64,000 nucleotides of DNA. It comes from Hyphococcus formosus (lineage in GTDB: Bacteria > Pseudomonadota > Alphaproteobacteria > Caulobacterales > Parvularculaceae). The notes below the pieces were generated by a model. It worked only from the letters and a program-made list of their open reading frames with translations, was not told the DNA's origin and made no database searches. A program made the translations under genes and the position numbers. This document shows positions 42,203-50,640 of the stretch, piece by piece. The first letter of the stretch is position 1; each line of letters starts with the position of its first letter. The stretch spans positions 1,240,001 to 1,304,000 of the forward strand of contig NZ_CP157210.1 in the NCBI RefSeq assembly GCF_046736345.1. The letters are read 5' to 3'.

Positions 42203-43408
42203 ATGGATGATCACGACATGAGCGGCGCAAGCCGTTCATCTTATTATGATACTGGCTATTCGTCGGTTAACAAATATTCGTCGCAAACACACGTTCCGGC
42301 GAATTCCGGCAACAATTTGCCAAAATCCAAAGAAGACAAATTTCAGCCGAAACTTGTCAAGCTTCGGAATGGATCGGCCACAAATCAATCGCGTCGCAAT
42401 CGCACTGAATTTCAGGTCCCGTCTATTATCGGATCGAGCGATCAAGCGGTCGAACTGCGCGAGCTAATTGCTCTTTATGCTGAAGATGACTCGCCCGTGT
42501 TGGTTTCTGGCGAAACCGGTGTCGGTAAAGAGCTGGTGGCAAAACACCTGCACGCGCTAAGCGATCGTCGCAATGGCGGGTTTACGCCGCTCAATGCCGG
42601 TGCGGTGCCTGAAACATTGGCGGCCGCCGAATTGTTCGGGCATGCAAAAGGTGCCTTTACCGGCGCGGTCGGCGAGCGCGAAGGCGCAATCGCACGATCC
42701 GAGGGCGGCATTTTGTTCCTTGATGAAATTGGCGACATGCCGGCATCGGTTCAGGTTCATCTGCTTCGGGTTCTCGAAGACGGGATGGTCACCAAAGTTG
42801 GCGGCAAGAACGCAACCAATGTCGATTTCCGACTTGTCACAGCAACCAATGTTGACCTGCGTGAGCAAGTTGCGAGTGGCAAATTCCGCGCCGATCTATT
42901 CTACCGCATTAACGTTTTGGTAATTGACGTCCCGCCTTTGCGGAAGCGCGGTGATGATGTCATTGAGATTGCCGAAGCAATGATCGCGAACCATAAGGAT
43001 GAGCGTTACCGCAAAATGGTTTTAACGCCGAATGCGGCGGATCGCCTGCGGAATCATAAATTCCCTGGTAATATTCGTGAATTGCGCAATGTGATCAGTC
43101 GGGCGCTGGTCCATGCGCGTAATGGCAAAATTATGCCGGATGATCTGCGTTTCGAGGCAACATCCGGCATTCATCAAGCTGCGGCTTCCGACGTCTTGAA
43201 CGTAGACGAAGGTAAAAATTTGATTAGCCGCTTTTTAATGATGAAAGCGCTCTGCGCCACAGACGGAAATGTAACAAAAGCGGCGGCGTTAACCGGACGT
43301 TCGCGCGGTACGTTGCATAATATGATGAAAGATCTTGAGGGAGAGGATTTCGCGAAGGCATTTCAGTCCGTCTGCGCTGAAATCAAAGCCCTTACGAGTG
43401 GTTGTTGA
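42203..43408 (+). CDS. Sigma54-dependent transcriptional activator (PspF-like, no receiver)
   Basis: 401 residues. N-terminal 72 residues are Ser/Asn/Lys-rich and match no sensory domain I know. AAA+ domain from about 73: Walker A GETGVGKE (103-110), the sigma54-contacting loop GAFTGA (150-155), Walker B LFLDEIGD (171-178), arginine-finger region RADLFYRINVLVI. C-terminal Fis-type helix-turn-helix GNVTKAAALTGRSRGTLHNMM. GGGGGA lies 4 bases before the ATG. Without a receiver it is likely controlled by its level or by a partner protein. The neighbouring sigma54 promoter at 39.75 kb is the obvious target. Confidence 0.9.
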   Translation: MDDHDMSGASRSSYYDTGYSSVNKYSSQTHVPANSGNNLPKSKEDKFQPKLVKLRNGSATNQSRRNRTEFQVPSIIGSSDQAVELRELIALYAEDDSPVLVSGETGVGKELVAKHLHALSDRRNGGFTPLNAGAVPETLAAAELFGHAKGAFTGAVGEREGAIARSEGGILFLDEIGDMPASVQVHLLRVLEDGMVTKVGGKNATNVDFRLVTATNVDLREQVASGKFRADLFYRINVLVIDVPPLRKRGDDVIEIAEAMIANHKDERYRKMVLTPNAADRLRNHKFPGNIRELRNVISRALVHARNGKIMPDDLRFEATSGIHQAAASDVLNVDEGKNLISRFLMMKALCATDGNVTKAAALTGRSRGTLHNMMKDLEGEDFAKAFQSVCAEIKALTSGC

Positions 43409-43425
43409 TTTCGAGGGGAATTCTG

Positions 43426-45183
43426 ATGAAAACGAAATTGCTGCGCTACAGTGCTGCAGCGGTATTTGCTGCAGCGATGAGCGGTCCGGCCCTCGCTGAT
43501 CAAAACCCTGCGGTGACCGATACGCCCGCAGGCACAAAGATCATGCCTAAGCCGACCATGGGAGAAGACCTTGTCTATTTGAAAGACATCGTCGCGCTAC
43601 AGACGATCCGTCTGGACGAAGCGGAAGAATTGATCAAGCGTCAAAATGCATTGCTCGAAGCGCAAGCACAGCAGATCCAGATGTTGCAACAAACCGTGGC
43701 GTCCATCAGCCAAGGCCAAGCCTATGCAAGCGCTGGCGGCACATACAAAGTGAAAAGCGGTGATACACTTTCTGCGATCGCTCGGCGCAACAATACGACC
43801 ATCCGCAAATTGGCTGAGGCCAATGACCTCAAAGCACCCTATCCGCTTCGCGCGGGACAAGAGCTGAAACTTCCGGGCGCGCCTGCACCACAAATTGCGG
43901 CGACCCCGACACCACAGCCAAAACCGAAGCCAAAGCCGGTTGCGGTCGCGCAGGCACCTAAGAAAGCGGAACCTGCGCCGCAAAAAACCGAGAACCAACC
44001 AGCGGCAGCGCAAGCCACCGCGCCCGCACCACAGCCAACCCGCGTCGCGACAAATAACAACCAACCGCCGAAAGACGACAAGGATCGCAAACCTGATGCC
44101 TTGCCGACCGAAGTTGGTGTTCGCCCAGAGGAGGAAGAAGAACGGCCCTATCTGGCAATCTTCTCTGATGCTGGCGGTATTCTGACGCCGCGCGGCACGA
44201 TGTTTATCGAGCCGTCGATTGATTTCACCGTTGCGTCCGATAACCGTTTCTTCTTTTCTGGTGTTGAGATTATTGACGCCGTTCTGATCGGCGCTATCGA
44301 AGCAACGGATACGGATCGTCGCGCAGTCTCCGAAAGCATTTCGGTCAAATATGGCCTGACGAACCGCTTGGAAATTGATGGCCGGATTGCCTATGTCTCG
44401 CGCCAAGACCGTATTTCCGGCGTCGCCATCGACGATTCAACCACTTCTGTACGGGACCTTGATGGTCGCGGCATTGGCGACGCAGAAATGGGCCTCCACT
44501 ATCAGCTCAATAATGGCCGGAAATTGCCCTATACGGTTGCGAACCTTCGGGTGAAAGCACCAACCGGCACCGGCCCGTTTGATGTTGAACGCGATCCCGA
44601 CAATGGCATTGAAACCGAACTGGCAACCGGTTCAGGCTTCTGGACGATCGAGCCTAGCCTTTCCTTTATCCTGTCGAGTGATCCGGCTTCGCTTTACGCC
44701 AATGTGGGCTATCAATTTAACCTGCCGACATCGCCGAACGAACAATTGACGGTGTCTGAGCCCTTCACCTCGACCTTGCTGGACTTTGATCCCGGTGATG
44801 CGATCCGCACCAGCATCGGCGTTGGCCTTTCGCTCAATGAGCGCCTGTCCATGAACTTTGGCTATGACCAGAGCTTCTTCCTCCAGTCGCGCAACGATTT
44901 TGAGATTGTCACGCGAGCACCAATCCTGTTGCCAGATGACGGTAATCCGAACACGCCGCGTGAACAGGCCCAAGACGGTGCCGGAAACCTTCTCTACGAA
45001 GACCCCGTTACGCTATTCACAGTGACGAAATCACCGTCATCAACCGTCGGTTCGTTCCTGTTCGGTGGTTCTTACGCGATCAACAACCGCTTACGGATCA
45101 ATCTCAGCGGAGCCATTGGCGCGACAGCCGAAGCGCCCGATGCGCGTCTTTCATTACGGGCGCAATATCGCTTGTTTGACTAA
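43426..45183 (+). CDS. Coiled-coil/LysM/beta-barrel outer-membrane protein (FapF-like)
   Basis: 585 residues from ATG 43426 with GGGGAA 6 bases upstream. Signal peptide 1-24 (ending PALA). Coiled coil about 46-96 with heptad Leu/Ile. LysM domain 107-150 (YKVKSGDTLSAIARRNNTTI), which binds peptidoglycan. Pro/Lys/Ala/Gln linker 151-245. From about 250 to the end a beta-barrel with alternating hydrophobic strands (GTMFIEPSIDFTVAS; YANVGYQFNLP; LRINLSGAIGA; LSLRAQYRLFD). Signal, coiled coil, then barrel is the layout of the amyloid exporter FapF; a LysM is not part of Pseudomonas FapF as I know it. Lies 17 bases after the activator gene. Confidence 0.75.
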   Translation: MKTKLLRYSAAAVFAAAMSGPALADQNPAVTDTPAGTKIMPKPTMGEDLVYLKDIVALQTIRLDEAEELIKRQNALLEAQAQQIQMLQQTVASISQGQAYASAGGTYKVKSGDTLSAIARRNNTTIRKLAEANDLKAPYPLRAGQELKLPGAPAPQIAATPTPQPKPKPKPVAVAQAPKKAEPAPQKTENQPAAAQATAPAPQPTRVATNNNQPPKDDKDRKPDALPTEVGVRPEEEEERPYLAIFSDAGGILTPRGTMFIEPSIDFTVASDNRFFFSGVEIIDAVLIGAIEATDTDRRAVSESISVKYGLTNRLEIDGRIAYVSRQDRISGVAIDDSTTSVRDLDGRGIGDAEMGLHYQLNNGRKLPYTVANLRVKAPTGTGPFDVERDPDNGIETELATGSGFWTIEPSLSFILSSDPASLYANVGYQFNLPTSPNEQLTVSEPFTSTLLDFDPGDAIRTSIGVGLSLNERLSMNFGYDQSFFLQSRNDFEIVTRAPILLPDDGNPNTPREQAQDGAGNLLYEDPVTLFTVTKSPSSTVGSFLFGGSYAINNRLRINLSGAIGATAEAPDARLSLRAQYRLFD

Positions 45184-45190
45184 TTCAATG

Positions 45191-45221
45191 GGGCTCATCA
45201 GCACTCAGGCTTGATGAGCCC
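45191..45221. terminator. Hairpin after the outer-membrane protein gene
   Basis: Perfect 10-bp stem gggctcatca / tgatgagccc with an 11-base loop between the convergent stops of the barrel protein and the M48 protease. Followed by only short pyrimidine runs. Confidence 0.6.
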
Positions 45222-46186
45222 TATTCCCTTCCCCCTGCAAATTTTGTCAGCGCTTCAATCCGCTTCTCAATCGCTGGATGCGTCGCGAATATGCCCGCAA
45301 AACGCGCGTCATTTTCGATCATCATTTGTTGAATGTCGTTGGGCGCGTTGATTTTGCTGCGCCCGGATATCTTGCGCAGGGCCGAGATCATCGCGTCGGG
45401 ATTGCGCGTTAATTCGACCGCGCCTGCATCGGCCAGATATTCGCGCTTACGCGACAATGTAAACCGGATCACCAGCGCAAGTAGATAAGCGAAAATGACA
45501 ATAAGCGCGGCGATCAGGATCAAAATACCGCCGCCGCGACTATCCCCCTTGCGAGAGCGCGTATGACCGCCCACCCGCACACCGCTCCGGAATGCATTTC
45601 GAAAAATCATCTCGCCAAAGAACGAAAAGATGCCCACAAAAATGACGGCGATAATCAACAGCCGTACATCGCGGTTCATGATGTGGGTCAGTTCATGGGC
45701 TAACACCGCTTCCAATTCATCGCGGTCGAGCGTTTCCAGCAATCCGCGGGTGACGGTCACCTTATAGCTTTTCTCGCTCAGTCCGCTGGCGAACGCATTC
45801 AGCGCCGGAGTTTCAATAATATTTATCTTGGGCGTACGCAGCCCGCGCGAGACACACAGATTTTCCAACAGATTGTACAAATCCGGCGCTTCTTTGCGGG
45901 TCAGTCCACGAGCGCCCACGGCCGCCTCAATCATCGTTTGGTAAAACAGCCACGCAATGCCGAACCAGACGGCCGCGCCCAAAAGCGCAAACGGCCATAA
46001 GCGCGCGACATGATCCGCCGCGAGCGACAAACCACCGCCTACTGAAGTGACATCGCCATTCAAGACAACAAATGCGACCGACAACCCATAGAGCAACAAC
46101 ACCAACAGGAAAGGAAACCCTGCGAGCAGGAGAATGGATTTTAGATTATTGTTCCAGATATGAGTCTGAAGGCCAAACGCGCCCAC
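45221..46186 (-). CDS. M48 family metalloprotease (HtpX-like)
   Basis: 321 residues from a GTG at 46186 with AGGGG 5 bases upstream; the longer frame to 46288 overlaps the racemase gene. Hydrophobic helices near 14-37, 62-82, 170-185 and 215-240. Zinc motif in VLAHELTHIMNRDVR (HExxH) and a downstream Glu in RKREYLADAGAVELTRNP. A membrane protease for quality control of inner-membrane proteins. In a run with an amino-acid racemase-like gene and LemA; LemA-M48 pairing is common in bacteria. Confidence 0.9.
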   Translation of the reverse strand: MGAFGLQTHIWNNNLKSILLLAGFPFLLVLLLYGLSVAFVVLNGDVTSVGGGLSLAADHVARLWPFALLGAAVWFGIAWLFYQTMIEAAVGARGLTRKEAPDLYNLLENLCVSRGLRTPKINIIETPALNAFASGLSEKSYKVTVTRGLLETLDRDELEAVLAHELTHIMNRDVRLLIIAVIFVGIFSFFGEMIFRNAFRSGVRVGGHTRSRKGDSRGGGILILIAALIVIFAYLLALVIRFTLSRKREYLADAGAVELTRNPDAMISALRKISGRSKINAPNDIQQMMIENDARFAGIFATHPAIEKRIEALTKFAGGRE

Positions 46187-46188
46187 AG

Positions 46189-46878
46189 CTACCCCTCCCC
46201 AAAGGCGAATGCGCTTGCCGCTTGCGCATGGATGCTTGTGGTGTCCAGAACCGGCTGCGAGAGGTGGTCCTGAGACAGGATCATGCAAAGCTCGGTGCAG
46301 CCCAATATCACGCCATCACCACCGCTGCGTTCACATACATCAAGGAGTTCCTGACGCGAGGCGTCCCGAACGACGCCCTCAACCAATTCCTCAAGTATGA
46401 TCCGCCCGACGATTTCACGATCCTCCGCAGACGGTACGGTGACATCGCCGCTGAACCGCTTGGCCAATTCATCGCGGTAGAACCCTTCGGCCATGACAAC
46501 GGGTGTCCCAAGCAATAGCGGCTTCTCGACCGACCGGCGCTGCATTTCCGCAACAAGCGTATCAAGAATGTGAATAACCGGAAGCCCGGTCGCTTCTGCG
46601 CTCGCCTTCGCGCCAACATGGGTCGTATTCGAACAAATCACCAAGGCTTCGGCTCCCGCTGCGGCCACTGCTTTCGCGCCGCGCACCACTTCCGCCCGGA
46701 ACTGATCCCAATCGCGGTTATCATAGTGTTTGATCATCACCCCATAATCGAGGGTATAGACAATGAGATTGGCTGAATGCTGACCGCCACATTTTTTCCG
46801 CGCGGCGTCATTCAATAGGCGGTAATAGATTTCTGTCGATTCAGGGCTCACCCCGCCCACAAGGCCTAATAGCTTCAT
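46189..46878 (-). CDS. Aspartate/glutamate racemase family protein
   Basis: 229 residues from ATG 46878; the frame continues to 47016 inside lemA without a start signal. Starts MKLLGLVGGVSPESTEIYYR, typical of Asp/Glu racemases (YgeA-like). The two catalytic Cys are in ICSNTTHVGA and LGCTELCMIL. PLP-independent inversion of an amino acid at the alpha carbon in the cytoplasm. Its stop lies 2 bases before the M48 protease start. The gene between lemA and htpX-like is not a usual part of that pair. Confidence 0.88.
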   Translation of the reverse strand: MKLLGLVGGVSPESTEIYYRLLNDAARKKCGGQHSANLIVYTLDYGVMIKHYDNRDWDQFRAEVVRGAKAVAAAGAEALVICSNTTHVGAKASAEATGLPVIHILDTLVAEMQRRSVEKPLLLGTPVVMAEGFYRDELAKRFSGDVTVPSAEDREIVGRIILEELVEGVVRDASRQELLDVCERSGGDGVILGCTELCMILSQDHLSQPVLDTTSIHAQAASAFAFGEG

Positions 46879-46933
46879 TTTACGTCTCCACTCGGCGCCG
46901 CACCGACCGCCGCCGAGTGCATCTATGCGCCGC

Positions 46934-47497
46934 CTAGAATTTGACTTCCGGTGCCGCCTCAACCTGCGCGCGGTTGACCTCGGGAATCTCAAAATATTCC
47001 TTGGCGCTGAAACCACCTAGGGGCGCAACAAAATTGCCGGGAATTTGCTGAATGGCCGTATTAAATTCCTGCACAGCGTTGTTAAAGAACCGGCGCGCGG
47101 CTGCGATCTTGTTCTCAACATCAGAAAGCTCGCGCTGAAGCTCCAGGAAGTTCGTATTCGCTTTGAGGTCCGGATAGGCTTCCGCCAGTGCAAATAGCTT
47201 CCCGAGAGCCGCCCCCAATACGCCTTCGGCCTGGCCCTGGGCCGCAGGGCCACTGGCCGCCTGCGCCGCGTTACGCGCGCTTATGACCGCATCAAGGGTT
47301 TCTTTTTCGTGGCTGGCATAGCCTTTCACGGTTTCCACAAGATTGGGGATCAAGTCATGGCGCTGGCGCAATTGCACATCCACATCCGCAAAGGCCTGCT
47401 CCGTACGCTGACTGAGCGCAACAATCCGGTTGTAGATGATGATAACAACGAAAATGAGTGCGGCAACAATCGCGAGTAAAATTAAAAAGCCGGACAT
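46934..47497 (-). CDS. LemA family protein
   Basis: 187 residues. N-terminal membrane helix (FLILLAIVAALIFVVIIIYN), then the family signature RTEQAFADVDVQLRQRHDLIPNLVETVKGYASHEKETLDAV and a helical coiled domain with NFLELQRELSDVENKIAAARRFFN (each split here for length in parts). Function in bacteria is poorly known; often next to M48 proteases or stress proteins. GGAG in 'ggagac' precedes the ATG. Confidence 0.93.
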   Translation of the reverse strand: MSGFLILLAIVAALIFVVIIIYNRIVALSQRTEQAFADVDVQLRQRHDLIPNLVETVKGYASHEKETLDAVISARNAAQAASGPAAQGQAEGVLGAALGKLFALAEAYPDLKANTNFLELQRELSDVENKIAAARRFFNNAVQEFNTAIQQIPGNFVAPLGGFSAKEYFEIPEVNRAQVEAAPEVKF

Positions 47498-47690
47498 GCG
47501 GTCTCCTTTTCATTTGGCGCAATCAGCACGCCTCGGCACTGTTGCTTCCGAATCTTTCAATCATTGTAGGGGGTTCGGTCTCTTGCGGCAATCGTTACCT
47601 AGCCGCCTTCATTGGCTATATTCTATGGTCATTTGCGCGGTGATCGATAAAATACAAACTATATTGGCGTTCTGCCGAATGGAGTTCCCG

Positions 47691-48338
47691 ATGCCTTACC
47701 AACTCATGCGTGCATTGATCTGCGCGCTGTCAGTCCTAACCGCGAGCTGCACAACCGCCTATTATGAATCGTTAGAGCGCCAAGGCATCGAAAAACGGGA
47801 TATCCTGACCGAACGTGTCGCCGAAGCACGCACCGAGCAAGCTAGGGCGCAGGCTGTCTTTACAGCGGCGCTTGATGAATTCCGCCAGTTGGTCGATGTC
47901 GATAGTGCCGCACTCGAACAACAATATGACGATATGGTCGCGGCGCTCGACCGCTCCACGACCCAAGCCGAAGACGTTCGCAAACGGATCAAGCGTGTCG
48001 ATGACGTTGGCTCGCGTTTGTTTCGCGAATGGCAAAGCGAATTGAAATTATATGAAAGCAAGGAATTACGAGACCGGTCTGCCGCACAACTCGCCGCAAC
48101 CCGGCGCGATTACGACCGCTTGATGACTGCCATGGAAAGCGCGGCAGATTCAATGGACCCGGTCTTATCGATCTATCGTGATCAGGTTCTGTTTTTAAAA
48201 CACAACCTAAATGCCCGAGCGATTTCCTCGCTCGAGCTGGAACGCACACAAATCGAAACGCGCGTAAATACACTGATCGCGCAGATGAATGTCGCGATCA
48301 AAGAGGCCGACCGCTTTATCGAAACGATGAATGATTAG
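47691..48338 (+). CDS. DUF2959-like lipoprotein
   Basis: 215 residues. ATG 47691 has GGAG 6 bases upstream. Lipoprotein signal MPYQLMRALICALSVLTASC, with TASC as lipobox. The rest is almost all alpha-helical coiled coil (EKRDILTERVAEARTEQARA; LKLYESKELRDRSAAQLAAT; a final helix NTLIAQMNVAIKEADRFIE). The YYxxLExxGxxKRDIL opening is the DUF2959 pattern. Periplasmic, function unknown. Stand-alone gene. Confidence 0.8.
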   Translation: MPYQLMRALICALSVLTASCTTAYYESLERQGIEKRDILTERVAEARTEQARAQAVFTAALDEFRQLVDVDSAALEQQYDDMVAALDRSTTQAEDVRKRIKRVDDVGSRLFREWQSELKLYESKELRDRSAAQLAATRRDYDRLMTAMESAADSMDPVLSIYRDQVLFLKHNLNARAISSLELERTQIETRVNTLIAQMNVAIKEADRFIETMND

Positions 48339-48344
48339 CGCCTT

Positions 48345-49118
48345 TTATTGCGCAGTTATGCCGCCGTCGATTTTGAACTCGGACGCCGTGACATAACGGG
48401 ACTCATCCGATGCCAGATAAAGCACGCAATAGCCAATATCTTCGGGCTCTGCGAGGCGCTTCCACGGGATCTGCGAGACGAGGCGTTTTTCACCCTCTTC
48501 ATTTCCGCCACCCATGGCAATTAACGGGTCGATGATCGGCGTACGGGTAAAGACCGGATGCACAGAATTACAACGGATATCATAGCCCGACTTGGCGCAA
48601 TGAAGACCGATGGACTTTGTCATCATCCAGACCGCCGCTTTCGCGGTGTTGTAGGCAATCATGTTTCCATCAGCGATCATGCCTGCGACCGACGAGATAT
48701 TGATGATGGATGCCGGTTGCGATTTTTTGAGATAGGGCATCGCCAATTGCGTTCCGGTGAAAATCGAATCCACATCAATCGCTTGGGTCAGACGCCAGTT
48801 CTCTTCGGTTTCGGTTTCAATTGAACCGAATGTCCCGATCCCGGCATTATTGATCAGGATATCAATGCCGCCCATGAAATCAGCACCAGCTTCCAGCGCG
48901 GATTCCCATTGGTCGCGCTTGGTCACGTCATGGGCAATGGAACTCGCAACCCCTTCATGTTTTTTGTTGATCTCGGCCGCCACCGCCGACGCTTCGTCGC
49001 TCTTTACATCGGTTAGGAAAACCTTTGCGCCCTCATCGGCGAGCATGCGTCCAAAGCAGGCACCCAGCCCCTGCGCTCCGCCCGTGATGAATGCTTTTTT
49101 TCCGGCGACCCGTCCCAT
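48345..49118 (-). CDS. SDR family oxidoreductase
   Basis: 257 residues. NAD-binding loop TGGAQGLGACFGRMLADEG, Asp in FLTDVKSDEA after beta-2 indicating NAD preference, NNAGIGTFGS, Ser in NISSVAGMIADGN and Tyr/Lys in AYNTAKAAVWM. The C-terminal YVTASEFKIDGGITAQ is the standard SDR end. Resembles 3-alpha/beta-hydroxysteroid or cyclohexanol dehydrogenases; substrate not known. Stop lies 7 bases from the convergent DUF2959 gene stop. Confidence 0.85.
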   Translation of the reverse strand: MGRVAGKKAFITGGAQGLGACFGRMLADEGAKVFLTDVKSDEASAVAAEINKKHEGVASSIAHDVTKRDQWESALEAGADFMGGIDILINNAGIGTFGSIETETEENWRLTQAIDVDSIFTGTQLAMPYLKKSQPASIINISSVAGMIADGNMIAYNTAKAAVWMMTKSIGLHCAKSGYDIRCNSVHPVFTRTPIIDPLIAMGGGNEEGEKRLVSQIPWKRLAEPEDIGYCVLYLASDESRYVTASEFKIDGGITAQ

Positions 49119-49160
49119 TCGATACTCCTTCGATTTTTTATAAACCTACCCCAAACGAAA

Positions 49161-49200
49161 AAGCGCGCCCATTGGTTTATGCAGTCCAATGAGCGCGCTT
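49161..49200 (-). terminator. Rho-independent terminator of the zeta inhibitor gene
   Basis: 15-base arms (aagcgcgcccattgg, 49161-49175; ccaatgagcgcgctt, 49186-49200) pair with one mismatch over a 10-base loop. Read on the minus strand, the stem ends in a U-run (CTTTTTCG). It lies 28 bases after the stop of the DUF1476 gene. Confidence 0.85.
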
Positions 49201-49227
49201 GTATTAATCGAATTATGATAGAACCGA

Positions 49228-49551
49228 TTAGCCCTCGGTCTGTAGCTGACGCAACGCCTCGCTCATGAAATCCTGCATCTGGCGGCGGATCTGGTGATCA
49301 GATTGCTCGACATTGGCGGCGTCAAAATCAGCGCGAATTTTGCGGAAAACGTCTTCGTCGCCCACTTCTTCGAAATCCGCTTTGATGACCTCTTTTGCGT
49401 ATGCATCGGCGTCTGCGCCAGTTTTGCCCAATAGGCCAGCAGCCCATAATCCGAGCAATTTGTTCCGCCGCGCCTCGGCCTTGAACTTCAACTCGGCGTC
49501 ATGGGCGAATTTTTTCTCGAACTTGTCTTCGCGGTCATCGAAAATAGACAT
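49228..49551 (-). CDS. F1F0-ATPase inhibitor zeta subunit (DUF1476)
   Basis: 107 residues, the family length. Starts MSIFDDREDKFEKKFAHDAE, the signature of the alphaproteobacterial zeta subunit, whose N-terminus inserts into F1 to block ATP hydrolysis. Then LKFKAEARRNKLLGLWAA and a helical C-terminal part. ATG 49551 chosen over 49683 because the shorter form equals the family. Followed by a good terminator. This family is essentially restricted to Alphaproteobacteria, so it is strong evidence for the class of the host. Confidence 0.95.
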   Translation of the reverse strand: MSIFDDREDKFEKKFAHDAELKFKAEARRNKLLGLWAAGLLGKTGADADAYAKEVIKADFEEVGDEDVFRKIRADFDAANVEQSDHQIRRQMQDFMSEALRQLQTEG

Positions 49552-49829
49552 CTTTAAGGTCTCCGGAACAGGGCTGGTTTTGGGACTAAACCGTGCAATT
49601 TCATGGTACTTAGTATTGGTTTTGCCTGTGCGCAACGCAATGCATTCAAATGATTTTTCCCAGGGCTTTTCTAATTGGCGCACAGAGCGTAAACCGCCAT
49701 CTTCTATCTATGGGCTAGCCGTGCTAGCGACAGGATGGAAACACAGCACTTGAGTCGCTGACATCTGATTTTATCGGCTTGATACAAGCTGAAAAGTTGC
49801 CGTTAAGGCATTGAAAGGATTACCAAAAG

Positions 49830-50606
49830 ATGGCCCGCCGCAAACAGATCTATGAAGGTAAGGCAAAAATCCTGTTTGAAGGTCCAGAACCGGGTACGAT
49901 TATTCAGTACTTTAAGGACGATGCGACCGCGTTCAATAATCAGAAAAAAGCGGTCCTGGAGGGCAAAGGCGTCCTGAATAACCGGATCTCAGAATATGTG
50001 ATGTCGGGCCTTGAGCGAATCGGCGTGCCGACCCACTTCATCCGTCGCCTCAATATGCGCGAACAGCTGGTCCGCCATGTAGAAATTGTGCCGCTCGAAG
50101 TGGTTGTGCGGAACTACGCTGCCGGCAGTATTGCCAAGCGCCTTGGTATCGAAACCGGCGCGGCCCTGCCCCGGTCGATTATCGAATTCTATTACAAGAA
50201 CGACGATCTCGGTGATCCGCTAATCTCCGAAGAGCACATTACCGCGTTCAACTGGGCCAACCCGCAAGAGATTGATGACATGATGGCGCTTGCCCTGCGG
50301 GTGAATGATTTCCTTTCGGGCATGTTCACCGCTGTGGGCATCAAACTTGTGGACTTCAAAATCGAATTTGGCCGCCAGTATGAAGGCGACATGATGCGCC
50401 TGATCGTGGCCGATGAGATCAGCCCTGACAGTTGCCGTCTTTGGGATATGGAAACCGGCCATATCATGGATAAAGACCGCTTCCGTCAGGATCTTGGTGA
50501 CGTCACCGACGCCTATCGCGAAGTCGCGCGCCGTTTGGGTCTGTTGCGTGAGAACGAAAGTTCTGGCCAGACCGGTCCGGTATTGGTCAGCGATAACGAA
50601 AAATAG
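49830..50606 (+). CDS. purC: Phosphoribosylaminoimidazole-succinocarboxamide synthase
   Basis: 258 residues. Joins aspartate to CAIR with ATP in purine synthesis. Seen: YEGKAKILFEGPEPG at the start, KDDATAFNNQKK, RNYAAGSIAKRLGIE, and the signature VDFKIEFGR with LIVADEISPDSCRLWD (SAICAR synthetase patterns). GAAAGGA is found 10 bases before the ATG. Followed by an outer-membrane-type gene and then purS-purQ, so a purine operon with one insertion is likely. Confidence 0.97.
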   Translation: MARRKQIYEGKAKILFEGPEPGTIIQYFKDDATAFNNQKKAVLEGKGVLNNRISEYVMSGLERIGVPTHFIRRLNMREQLVRHVEIVPLEVVVRNYAAGSIAKRLGIETGAALPRSIIEFYYKNDDLGDPLISEEHITAFNWANPQEIDDMMALALRVNDFLSGMFTAVGIKLVDFKIEFGRQYEGDMMRLIVADEISPDSCRLWDMETGHIMDKDRFRQDLGDVTDAYREVARRLGLLRENESSGQTGPVLVSDNEK

Positions 50607-50640
50607 TGGCCGGCATTCGGCCATTTTGAGAGCAATTGAT

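Noticed and set aside
46187..46288. Longer M48 protease start at 46288
   Set aside because: Extension overlaps the racemase, is hydrophilic and lacks a ribosome-binding site; the GTG at 46186 has AGGGG.
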